Source of the DNA: an archaeon | GTDB lineage: Archaea > Hydrothermarchaeota > Hydrothermarchaeia > JALTZZ01 | DNA: 40,289 nucleotides | Direction: 5' to 3' | Assembly: GCA_027051165.1 (NCBI GenBank) | Contig: JALTZZ010000113.1 | Span: 1 to 40,289 of the forward strand | Shown: positions 1 to 8,535 of the stretch, piece after piece | Numbering within the stretch: position 1 is the stretch's first letter | How the letters are laid out: every line of letters begins with the position of its first letter | The notes under the pieces: model-generated | The model's database searches: none | What the model saw: only the letters and a program-made list of their open reading frames with translations | What the model was told of the DNA's origin: nothing | Translations under genes and position numbers: made by a program

Positions 1-604
1 ACTTCTCTATAAATATTGTAGGGTCACCAAATGCAGATTTCGATATGTGCTTTGCTTTTTCTATGGCTTCTTTAAGCTCCTCTTTACTGTTGACGACATA
101 CATCCCTATTCCGCCTCCGCCAGCACTCGCCTTTATTAGTATCGGAAATCCAACTTCCTCTGCTACCTCAAGGGCTTCATCTTCATTTTCCACGGCTCCT
201 TCGGAACCCGGGACAGTATGCAAGCCAGCCTTTCTCATAACTCTTCTCGCCTCTATTTTGCTCCCCATAAGCTCTATAACATCGCTCTTTGGACCAATAA
301 ACTTTATTCCGGCTTCTTCGCATGCCTTGGCAAATCTCGGATTCTCTGCTAAAAAACCGTAGCCCGGATGTATTGCTTCACTCTCGCTCTTTTCAGCAAC
401 GTCAATAATTCTTTCTATATTTAAATAGCTGTCACTTGGCGGTGCATCTCCTATAAGATAGGCTTCATCGGCATACTTAGTATGCAAAGCATGTTTATCT
501 GCCTTTGAAAAAACAGCAACCGTTTCTATACCAAGCTCTCTGCATGCACGCATTACTCTTATCGCAATTTCTCCCCTATTCGCAACGAGTATCTTGTTGA
601 ACAT
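1..604 (-). CDS. Biotin carboxylase / pyruvate carboxylase subunit A, N-terminal part (truncated by window edge)
   Basis: Reverse-strand translation from ATG at 604: [52 protein letters not shown]...; canonical biotin carboxylase N-terminus. Not in the ORF track because it runs off the edge. Confidence 0.93.
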   Translation of the reverse strand, partial: MFNKILVANRGEIAIRVMRACRELGIETVAVFSKADKHALHTKYADEAYLIGDAPPSDSYLNIERIIDVAEKSESEAIHPGYGFLAENPRFAKACEEAGIKFIGPKSDVIELMGSKIEARRVMRKAGLHTVPGSEGAVENEDEALEVAEEVGFPILIKASAGGGGIGMYVVNSKEELKEAIEKAKHISKSAFGDPTIFIEK

Positions 605-815
605 ATATTCTGATTTTCATTTATCCTATAAAAAATTTTAAAATTCAACTTGCACATATTCTACTCGACCCAACTAAAATAGGACCTATCCAAATAAGGC
701 ATCACCTCAAGGAGTTATAGTAGAGCATGAACAAGTAAGCAAAGGAGTTAGCATTTTCGAGGGCTTTTTTACACCACAAGCTTTTATCTTTCAACTTACT
801 TCTAAGGAAAAGAAT

Positions 816-1319
816 TTAAGCTGGAGATGCGGTATCTCCGAATAGTTCAAAGTTGCTTATTCTGAGGAATCCTACAACTTTATCGTCTTTTTCCAGTGGA
901 ATCGTTGTAAACCACATCATTACGAAGGGTGTTCCAAGCTCTACCTCTGCTAAGCTTACATTTTCGTAGAGAAATCCATAGATTACGTTGTCTTTCACTA
1001 TGTATCCATTTTTCACTTCGCTATCCTTTAGTATTTCCTCAGCCTTCTCCTTTATTTCGTCGAAGTCTATCTCCTGCTGTGGTGCACTGCCAAATGCATA
1101 GCTCCACATTGGGCACGCGTAGCCAAGCTTTGGTCCATGACCTAAGACGGGCACAGCATATCCTTGGGCAAAGCCATATCCGTGCATGTAGCCGAACTTT
1201 GGCTTCTGCACTGCAAACCCATATCCCTTTCCATAGAACCACCAAGGCATTGCTGCCGCGCTACCTACTACTGCACCCAACACGAGCAAGCCAACCAATA
1301 TTCCCAACACCTTCTTCAT
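816..1319 (-). CDS. Secreted Gly/Tyr-rich protein of unknown function with signal peptide
   Basis: MKKVLGILVGLLVLGAVVGSAAA signal peptide; GYGFA/PK(F/L)GY repeats; good SD (GGAGGTGA) upstream. Confidence 0.75.
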   Translation of the reverse strand: MKKVLGILVGLLVLGAVVGSAAAMPWWFYGKGYGFAVQKPKFGYMHGYGFAQGYAVPVLGHGPKLGYACPMWSYAFGSAPQQEIDFDEIKEKAEEILKDSEVKNGYIVKDNVIYGFLYENVSLAEVELGTPFVMMWFTTIPLEKDDKVVGFLRISNFELFGDTASPA

Positions 1320-1336
1320 ATGCTCTCACCTCCTCA

Positions 1337-1442
1337 CATATGTAAGTAAATTATTACATATGAAAAGATTATTGTAAATATTATAATTAAATAACTTTAT
1401 GTTACTAAAATATTTATTTTTGTTAAGCTAAACTTACATATG
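1337..1442. promoter_or_regulatory. Divergent promoter with three CATATGTAA-type boxes (1337-1345, 1354-1362 inverted, 1434-1442 inverted)
   Basis: CATATGTAA-N8-TTACATATG and a third ACTTACATATG abutting the regulator start codon. Confidence 0.55.
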
Positions 1443-1443
1443 C

Positions 1444-1950
1444 ATGGATTTGGAATTGCTGCTTAATATGCTTGGAAATGAAACGAGGAGAGAAATTTTG
1501 CAGATGCTTGCAAAGAAACCTTGCTATGTAAGCGAACTCTCGCAAGAACTTAAAGTAGGGCAAAAAGCAATTATAGAGCACCTTGAACAGTTAAAAGAAG
1601 CTGGATTGCTTGAGGTTAGAACTGAGAAAGTAGAAAAAGGAAGACCAAGGAAATATTTCGAAATATCGAAGGATATTATTTTGGAGATAAAGATATTAAC
1701 TGAATCATTTGAGATCAAGGCTTTTGAACTCGAATTTTCTGGAGATATTTTTGAAAGATATCCTTGGATTAAGGTTTTATATGAAAGAGCTGAAAGAATA
1801 ATGAATATTGGTGATTACAATTATAAGATTCACATGTTAAATGAAATATCAGAAGAAATTGAAGAAAAAATAGATGAAATAAACGAAGTTAAAAAAGCCT
1901 TAGAATATCTGCTTAAACATGTAAAATGCGAACTTAAAAGATGTGAATAA
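1444..1950 (+). CDS. ArsR-family winged-helix transcriptional regulator
   Basis: MDLELLLNMLGNETRREILQMLAKKPCYVSELSQELKVGQKAIIEHLEQLKEAGLLEVRTEKVEKGRPRKYFEIS. Confidence 0.85.
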   Translation: MDLELLLNMLGNETRREILQMLAKKPCYVSELSQELKVGQKAIIEHLEQLKEAGLLEVRTEKVEKGRPRKYFEISKDIILEIKILTESFEIKAFELEFSGDIFERYPWIKVLYERAERIMNIGDYNYKIHMLNEISEEIEEKIDEINEVKKALEYLLKHVKCELKRCE

Positions 1951-1951
1951 A

Positions 1952-2527
1952 TCATGTTTCAAAATACTTTCCGTTAAGGCACATTATGCATACTGGCTTG
2001 TTGTCAACTATTTTCATATAATTTTTTGGCTGAAGTTCTCTGCAGATGCTGCACTCCTCTATACTTTCTTTTTTAAACTCTAAATTTAACGTGAGCCTTA
2101 CTTTTTTTATATCAAAGTATTTTTCATCGAGATTTATGAAAATTTCGACAAGCTTTTCTCTTTCCTCCTTGGAGAGCTTGCCATTTCTATATATAAATTT
2201 TTCAACTTCCTTTGACACTTCGCTTGCTTCTTTTTTTAGGGAAACTCTGTAACCCTCTCTTGTATCGTAGATCGCAAGCGTTAAGGCGAGCTTTCCATAG
2301 TCCTTAATTATCAAGTTTAGGTTTCCCGGAGTAGTTCCAGCAAATGCTTGCATAGCATCTGGTATGCATACCCTTGTTTCTGCGATTCCCGTTATACCCC
2401 TTCCCCGCTTTTCTGTTTTAAGGTATTTATATGCAATTTCGCACATCCTTATGCCAAGGGCTACACCGGGGCTTATATGTCCATGAATTTTTTCAGCAAG
2501 CTTTATTGCTTCTTCCTTATTTATCAA
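1952..2527 (-). CDS. FmdE family protein (formylmethanofuran dehydrogenase subunit E-like, C-terminal Zn ribbon)
   Basis: IHGHISPGVALGIRM N-terminus; C-terminal CSIC..CIMC zinc-binding motif. Confidence 0.8.
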   Translation of the reverse strand: MINKEEAIKLAEKIHGHISPGVALGIRMCEIAYKYLKTEKRGRGITGIAETRVCIPDAMQAFAGTTPGNLNLIIKDYGKLALTLAIYDTREGYRVSLKKEASEVSKEVEKFIYRNGKLSKEEREKLVEIFINLDEKYFDIKKVRLTLNLEFKKESIEECSICRELQPKNYMKIVDNKPVCIMCLNGKYFET

Positions 2528-3717
2528 TATAAGTTCACCTCCACCTCCTCTTTTTCGCCTAAATCCCTCTCTGTAAGCACGAAGCCATCAGCTAAAACGG
2601 TTCTTGTCATCTGAGATATAAGGCTTACTGCATACTTATCCCCCTTTGGCAGTAAGCGGACTGGCGAATCTATGTAGCCAACCGGATATGCAATGCCGTC
2701 TACGATTTTTACAAAAACTATATATGTAAAGCCCTTCGTAGGTATCTTAACCTCATGGGCTATTTTTGCTCGAACCTTTGGAAAAGGCAAGTCTCCATAG
2801 AAGAATCTCCTAAGAACGAACATTGTTGTTACAAAAGCTCCAGCAGGCTTGCCCGGGAGTGCAAAGACTGGCTTATTGTTTACAATTCCCACAGCTAAGG
2901 GCTTACCAGGTCTCTGCTTAACTCTATAGAGAAGAAGCTCTCCCTCCTCTTTCAGAACCCTTATAACGTAATCCCTCTTTCCAACGCTCACACCACCGCT
3001 TGTTATAACGGCGTCGTATTCTTCAGTCCCTTTTATTATCATCTCCCTGATTTCCTCGTAGCTATCATCGGTTATTCCAAGGAAAGCTGGTTCATGTCCC
3101 CATTTCTTCAAAAAGCTCATTATCATCGGTGCATTTGTATCGCTTCTCTTACCGTTTTTTATCTCATCACCATTGGAAAAAACAGCTACTCTCATTCTTC
3201 TATACACTTTAACCTTTTTAATTCCCAAACTGTGCAGAACAGCTATTTCCTGTGGTCCAATCCTTCTTTTAGCCTCTATCACTACCTCGCCTTTTTTTAC
3301 CTCGCTACCCCTTTTTAAAACATAAGTTCCCCTCTCTATTTTTTTGCCATAGAGCAAGTTGTCTTTTACCTCTGCAAGCTCTACTTTAAGAACGGCATCC
3401 GCACCTCTTGGCAGAATGGCACCTGTTGTTATATAGCAAGCCTCTCCATCTTTTATCTCAAAATTCTCTGGCTCCTTTCCAGCATAGACACTGCCTATAA
3501 TCCTAAGCGGGTATCTGTCGGAGCTTTTTATAGCGTAGCCATCCATTGTGGCTAAGTCGTGCCTTGGAAGCGTAACGGGAGAAACTACATCCTCTGCAAG
3601 CTCTCTGTCAAGAGCCTCATCAATAGAAACCTCTTCTACACCTCTATTGTAGTAGAACCTCTCCCTAAGCCTGCTGATAAATTTTGCAGCATCATCCATA
3701 CTTACCATTTCATGCAT
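2524..3717 (-). CDS. moeA: Molybdopterin molybdenumtransferase MoeA
   Basis: SPVTLPRHDLATMDGYAIKSSD, GGVSVGKRDYV, KPGKPLAVG motifs; overlaps the FmdE start (ATGA). Confidence 0.93.
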   Translation of the reverse strand: MHEMVSMDDAAKFISRLRERFYYNRGVEEVSIDEALDRELAEDVVSPVTLPRHDLATMDGYAIKSSDRYPLRIIGSVYAGKEPENFEIKDGEACYITTGAILPRGADAVLKVELAEVKDNLLYGKKIERGTYVLKRGSEVKKGEVVIEAKRRIGPQEIAVLHSLGIKKVKVYRRMRVAVFSNGDEIKNGKRSDTNAPMIMSFLKKWGHEPAFLGITDDSYEEIREMIIKGTEEYDAVITSGGVSVGKRDYVIRVLKEEGELLLYRVKQRPGKPLAVGIVNNKPVFALPGKPAGAFVTTMFVLRRFFYGDLPFPKVRAKIAHEVKIPTKGFTYIVFVKIVDGIAYPVGYIDSPVRLLPKGDKYAVSLISQMTRTVLADGFVLTERDLGEKEEVEVNLY

Positions 3718-3901
3718 CTTATCCCCCTCTCACAGCAGCTACTTTTATTCATAAAATCTTAGCTATAACAACCTTTTTTGTTAATATTAAGAAAAATTTA
3801 CTGAAAGATTGCTATTTGTTAAGAAAAATTTCCTTATTGTCAATCAAATATTTTTGTAAATTTCAGAAAACTATTTAACAATTGATGATAGTTATGGTAT
3901 T

Positions 3902-5122
3902 ATGAAAAAGCCCATATCCGTTATGTGGGAATCCACAATCGCATGCGGCTTAGCTTGCAAGCACTGCAAAGCTTCTGCAAGAAAAGAGAGAGATCCTCAA
4001 GAGCTTTCAACAGAAGAATCTTTTATGCTTATAGATCAAATCGTAGACTTTGGAAAGCCTTATCCAATATTAAGGATTACTGGTGGAAATGCTTTAATGA
4101 GGGATGATATTTTTGAAATAATAAGGTATGCCAAGGAGAACGGCATAAAAACCACAATAGCTCCAAGCACAACACCTCTTCTCAACAGAGAAAATATAGA
4201 AAAGCTTAAAGAAGTCAAAATAGATGCCGTGGCTGTAAGCATTGACGGTCACAACGCAGAGCTCCACGACAGCTTTAGAGGTGTTAAAGGAACCTTCGAA
4301 ATGCTTATAAAAGCTACGAAGATTATGAAGGAGCTGGGAGTTACGTTCAGACTGCTAACAACGATTACGAAGTTCAACGTTAAATTCCTGCCAGAAATCT
4401 TTATTCTGAGCAGAAAACTTGGGGCTGAAGGCTGGTATGCATACATGCTTATACCAACTGGAAGAGCAAAAATAGACTACGAAATAACCCCACAGGAATA
4501 TGAAGATGTCTTCAATTTTATATATGATTTAATGCAGCTTAGGATAATGAAGGTCAACGCAGTAGCAGGTAGCGAGCCCTTCAGAAGGGTAGCTATAATG
4601 AGGAAGCTCGTTGAAGAAGGAGAACTCGACGAAAAATCCCTTAATCTTGGAAAGTTGTATTTTTATTTAAAAAATAAGTTAAAAAAGCTTCTTGAAAAGG
4701 AGAACTTTGAAGAAATAGAAATAGAGTATAAAAAGAGGGACAAAAAGATTTTTGGAAAGGGGATATTTGTTGCACATAAAGGAGAGGTCTATCCAAGCAG
4801 CTTTCTGCCAATAGAAATAGGAAATGTTAGAAAAGATTCTCTAAAGAAGATTTATCGAAGCTCTAAAGTCTTAAAAGATCTTCACGACGTAGGCAAGCTT
4901 AAAGGAAAGTGCAGAATATGCGAATTCAATGATGTCTGTAGAGGAAGCAGATCGAGAGCTTATGCTGTTTACGGTGATTATTTGGCAGAAGATCCATATT
5001 GTGCATACATCCCGGGGAGTATTGAAAGATTTATTAAAAGCAACGGCAAAAAGGAGAAGTATAAAGAAAAACAGAAAGTCCTCGAGGAGCTGAAGATAAC
5101 GAACTATAGCAGGAATGTCTAA
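3902..5122 (+). CDS. Radical SAM/SPASM-domain protein (AhbC/D-like)
   Basis: CGLACKHCKASA CxxxCxxC motif; C-terminal cysteine-rich SPASM-like region CRICEFNDVCRGSRSRAY. Confidence 0.88.
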   Translation: MKKPISVMWESTIACGLACKHCKASARKERDPQELSTEESFMLIDQIVDFGKPYPILRITGGNALMRDDIFEIIRYAKENGIKTTIAPSTTPLLNRENIEKLKEVKIDAVAVSIDGHNAELHDSFRGVKGTFEMLIKATKIMKELGVTFRLLTTITKFNVKFLPEIFILSRKLGAEGWYAYMLIPTGRAKIDYEITPQEYEDVFNFIYDLMQLRIMKVNAVAGSEPFRRVAIMRKLVEEGELDEKSLNLGKLYFYLKNKLKKLLEKENFEEIEIEYKKRDKKIFGKGIFVAHKGEVYPSSFLPIEIGNVRKDSLKKIYRSSKVLKDLHDVGKLKGKCRICEFNDVCRGSRSRAYAVYGDYLAEDPYCAYIPGSIERFIKSNGKKEKYKEKQKVLEELKITNYSRNV

Positions 5123-6363
5123 AGTTTCTGCTCCTCTCTCATCTTCATCTTCTTTACTGCATCAGCCAGAGCTCTAAGTAGTTCAAGCGATACGCCCAAG
5201 CCTATTTGAACCCTTTCATCGCTGAGTGCTCTCATAAGATCCATTAATCCAGCTTTCTTTGGCTCTAAATTTAAAAATGCTTCTGCAACATGACTCGCTA
5301 TCATTGCAAGCTCAGGTTTTGCCGTTCTCGCAAGTATCGCGAGGGAGTCTCCCATGTCCTCTAAAGCTCTATCGCTGAGCTTTCTTGAGAGAGGTTCAAC
5401 AACTTTTGAAAGCTTAAACATTGCATCGAGAACACCCCTTCTATCAAGCTCTATAATCGTATCAGCAGTCTTGCTCAGTATTGGAACAGTATCTGCAAAC
5501 TTTTCAAGAACATCTATAACTTCCTTCTTTTTTATTTTTCCAAGAGCTGTTTTAAGCCTGTCGAGCTCTTCTTTATCGAACTCAAGCAACTTTAGCTCGT
5601 CGGCAACTTCATAGAGTGAAATGAGGCTGTCTATAGTATTTGGCAGTCTTGGTATAACATCTCCAAGCCTTTTTACAACTTCAAGAACTTCCTCCCTCTC
5701 AAACCTTTCTCTGAGCTCAGATATCGTGGGCATTGCTTCTTTTTCAAGCTCAGGCAAAGCTCTTCTTAAATCCTCCATGAGGTTGTATAGAGAGAGCATG
5801 TCATCGAGCATCTGTGGAAGCTTTGGCAAAATATCTCCAAACTTTTTCAGCAGTATTATTATCTCTTCTCTTTCGAGCTTCTCTCTAAGCTCTCTTACGG
5901 TATCCTGAACTTCCTCTGCTATTTTTACCTCTTTTAGATCTTCTATTAAGCTGTATAAAGCTAAGGCATCGTCTATCATCTTAGAAAAAGCCGGCATATA
6001 AATTATAAGCTTCCTTAAAAGAGATACTGCTTCTTCTGGGGATACCTCCATTTCTATGTTTTCCAATAAAATGTCTCTCACATCTTTTAAAGCATATGAA
6101 AGCTGCTCCCTCGTCTCCACAATTTTATCTGCAGTATCGAGAAGAACATCTATGTTTTCCTTAATTTTTTTAAGCTTTTCTGAGAGCTCATCTTTACCAA
6201 TCTCATCTTCTACCCTTGAAATAATCTCTGTTATTCTGTCGGCAACATCGCTTAGGAGCGGTAGCGAGCTGTTGGCGAACTCTTCTATCTCTTTAACCCT
6301 CTTATATACATAATCAACCTTTTTTTCAATGTTTTCAAGCTTTGTTAAAACATCGTTTTCCAT
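5119..6363 (-). CDS. Helical DUF1641-type protein with internal repeats
   Basis: Repeated (I/V)xLLKKFGDILPKLPxMLDDxLSLYxLxEDL units; C-terminal GLMDLMRALSDERVQIGLGVSLELLRALA typical of DUF1641. Confidence 0.75.
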   Translation of the reverse strand: MENDVLTKLENIEKKVDYVYKRVKEIEEFANSSLPLLSDVADRITEIISRVEDEIGKDELSEKLKKIKENIDVLLDTADKIVETREQLSYALKDVRDILLENIEMEVSPEEAVSLLRKLIIYMPAFSKMIDDALALYSLIEDLKEVKIAEEVQDTVRELREKLEREEIIILLKKFGDILPKLPQMLDDMLSLYNLMEDLRRALPELEKEAMPTISELRERFEREEVLEVVKRLGDVIPRLPNTIDSLISLYEVADELKLLEFDKEELDRLKTALGKIKKKEVIDVLEKFADTVPILSKTADTIIELDRRGVLDAMFKLSKVVEPLSRKLSDRALEDMGDSLAILARTAKPELAMIASHVAEAFLNLEPKKAGLMDLMRALSDERVQIGLGVSLELLRALADAVKKMKMREEQKL

Positions 6364-6457
6364 AGTTTGACCTCCTTATTTATATTTACACTTCATAACA
6401 TTTTTTCATTGTTAAGCTTTATACTTTCTTTAACATTATGAAAATAGGGGATTAAAA

Positions 6458-6910
6458 ATGATAAGTGATGAGGAACTCGAAAAAAACTTTTATAAAGTAA
6501 AGATAGTTGGTGTGTATGTTGCAAACGTTCCAGAAGGTTCAGCTCCAGTAGTATTTTTAGAAAATGAGGAAGAAAAAATACTCCCAATATACATCGGAGC
6601 TGCAGAGGCTTTTTCAATACAAACAGCTTTGGAGAACGTTCCATATCCAAGACCGCTTACGCACGACCTTATGGTATCTGTGCTCGAAGGATTAAATGCA
6701 AAGATCGAAAAAGTCCTTATAGATGATCTAAACGAGGGAATCTTCTTTGCAAGAATTATAATGAGAAGAGATGGGGAGATATATGAGTTCGATGCAAGAC
6801 CAAGCGACAGCCTTGCACTTGCTGTAAGAACAAAAGCCCCAGTATATGTTGCAAAGAGAATTATGGATGAGGCTGGTGTTGATAAGAAAAGCTATAAGAT
6901 AGAAAAATAA
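6458..6910 (+). CDS. Bifunctional nuclease family protein (DUF151)
   Basis: LPIYIGAAEAFSIQTALENVPYPRPLTHDLM and DARPSDSLALAVRTKAPVYV. Confidence 0.9.
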   Translation: MISDEELEKNFYKVKIVGVYVANVPEGSAPVVFLENEEEKILPIYIGAAEAFSIQTALENVPYPRPLTHDLMVSVLEGLNAKIEKVLIDDLNEGIFFARIIMRRDGEIYEFDARPSDSLALAVRTKAPVYVAKRIMDEAGVDKKSYKIEK

Positions 6911-6911
6911 G

Positions 6912-7223
6912 CTATCCTATGAGTTCCGCAATCTCTCCAAGTTTTTTGTGTATTTCTTCAATTTCGTCTTTGATTTTTCTGATATATTCAACAGCATTCT
7001 CGGTTATTATTGCTCCTTGCGGTGATGGCTTTATCAAACCACTCTTTTCCAAAATTCTCAATGAATATCTAACCTTATGCTGGGGAAGCTTGCTCAATTC
7101 TGCAAGCCTTATTATACCGACGGGCTGATTCTCCATTACAAGCTTCAAAATTTTTGCATGTCTCTCTAACAGCTCTACCTCCTTCTTGAGTGTAGATATC
7201 ATGACATGATATTTCTTGTGCAA
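6912..7223 (-). CDS. Small winged-helix DNA-binding protein
   Basis: LAELSKLPQHKVRYSLRILEKSGLIKPSPQGAIITENA wHTH pattern. Confidence 0.75.
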   Translation of the reverse strand: MHKKYHVMISTLKKEVELLERHAKILKLVMENQPVGIIRLAELSKLPQHKVRYSLRILEKSGLIKPSPQGAIITENAVEYIRKIKDEIEEIHKKLGEIAELIG

Positions 7224-7358
7224 GTATTTAAAATTTACTATAATGCAGAATGCACAGCAGAGATTTTAACCTTTAGATTATAAACGTCAAAAGCTTAAAC
7301 AACATCTTTTATAAGAAATTTTCAAGTTTTTAACAAAAATTAAAAATAAAAATTAATG

Positions 7359-8375
7359 TTATTTAGGCTTCCACTTAAACTCAAATTTATTAAGGGTTTC
7401 TTCATCAATGGCTGTTGGATAGAAAAGCTGCATGCCTATGCCCGGCTTAACCCTCTTTGTATTCGGGTCTATGAGATACTCCTTGCCGTATTCATATATT
7501 ATCTTTTGCCCTTCCAATCCGGTTAAGAAGGCTATGTAGAGCATTGCAAGCTCATATTTGACATTTTTATGCTTCCTTGGATTTACCGCCATTATATGAT
7601 ACGGGTTAAACAGATCCTCTCCACCTTGGAACAGTATCTCGAGCTCCGGAAGGTTTTCCCTAATTGCTAAATACGTTCCTATGTCGCTCAACGTATAGCC
7701 GTGCATGTTGTTTGCCGTAACAAGAGTATCTGCCATGCCCTTGCCTATGCTCTTATACCACTTGCCCTTTGGTTCTACTCCAGCCTTCTTCCATATGCTC
7801 ATCTCCTTTATATGCGTTCCAGATTCGTCTCCTCTTGAAATAAAAACTGCTTTATTTTTTTCTCCGGCTTCCGCAATAAGCTTAAAAGCTTCTACAGCAC
7901 TCTTTGCATTCCTTATGCCCGCTGGATCGTCCTTTGGACCAACTATTATAAAATAGTTGAACATAACGTAGCGTCTGTTCACGAAGTCCCCCAAGTCAAT
8001 GCAGACGTTCTCTGCTACGCAGGATTTCTCTATGTATTCCATCTCCTTCTTTGGAGCATGAACCAGAACAACATCGGCATCTCCAAGCGAGCCCGTTCTA
8101 AGAGCCTTTCCAGTGCCAACACAGAGAGCCTTGACCTCTATGCCATACTTTTCCTTAAAACGCTTGTTTAATGCATCGAGCAAGCCCGTATTGCACGTGC
8201 TTGTCGTAGTAGCGAGAATAATTTCTTTACCTTCAGTATCTTCATGCACCTCTGCAGCACCCTCTATTGCCTTAACACCGCTCTCTGTCCCTTGCTTCTC
8301 GTTACAAGCCGCTATAAGGAATAGCATAAATACGGATACCGTCACCAAAATCATAGCTTTCCTCAAATTTAGCAC
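7359..8375 (-). CDS. tupA: Tungstate ABC transporter substrate-binding lipoprotein (TupA-like)
   Basis: Lipobox LIAAC; ATTTSTCNTGLLDALNKRF; DADVVLVHAPKKE; FISRGDESGTHIKE. Confidence 0.88.
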   Translation of the reverse strand: MLNLRKAMILVTVSVFMLFLIAACNEKQGTESGVKAIEGAAEVHEDTEGKEIILATTTSTCNTGLLDALNKRFKEKYGIEVKALCVGTGKALRTGSLGDADVVLVHAPKKEMEYIEKSCVAENVCIDLGDFVNRRYVMFNYFIIVGPKDDPAGIRNAKSAVEAFKLIAEAGEKNKAVFISRGDESGTHIKEMSIWKKAGVEPKGKWYKSIGKGMADTLVTANNMHGYTLSDIGTYLAIRENLPELEILFQGGEDLFNPYHIMAVNPRKHKNVKYELAMLYIAFLTGLEGQKIIYEYGKEYLIDPNTKRVKPGIGMQLFYPTAIDEETLNKFEFKWKPK

Positions 8376-8436
8376 CTCCTCATGACCCTATTATCCAAGA
8401 ATACAGAAGCCCTTCATGCATATAAAGCTTTCGGTC

Positions 8437-8480
8437 ATGTAAATAAAAATAATTACTATTATGTAAATAAATATAATTAC
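8437..8480. promoter_or_regulatory. Tandem direct repeats ATGTAAATAAAAATAATTAC / ATGTAAATAAATATAATTAC between divergent tupA and copA
   Basis: 8437-8456 and 8461-8480, 24-bp period, 19/20 identical. Confidence 0.6.
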
Positions 8481-8535
8481 AAAAGCTATGTAACATCTAT
8501 GCTCGAAGCTTGTTAATCTTAGAGGCTTTTATGTA

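Noticed and set aside
7359-8375. TupA without adjacent tupB/tupC as a novel orphan transporter
   Set aside because: Permease and ATPase genes may be elsewhere in the genome; absence cannot be established from this window.
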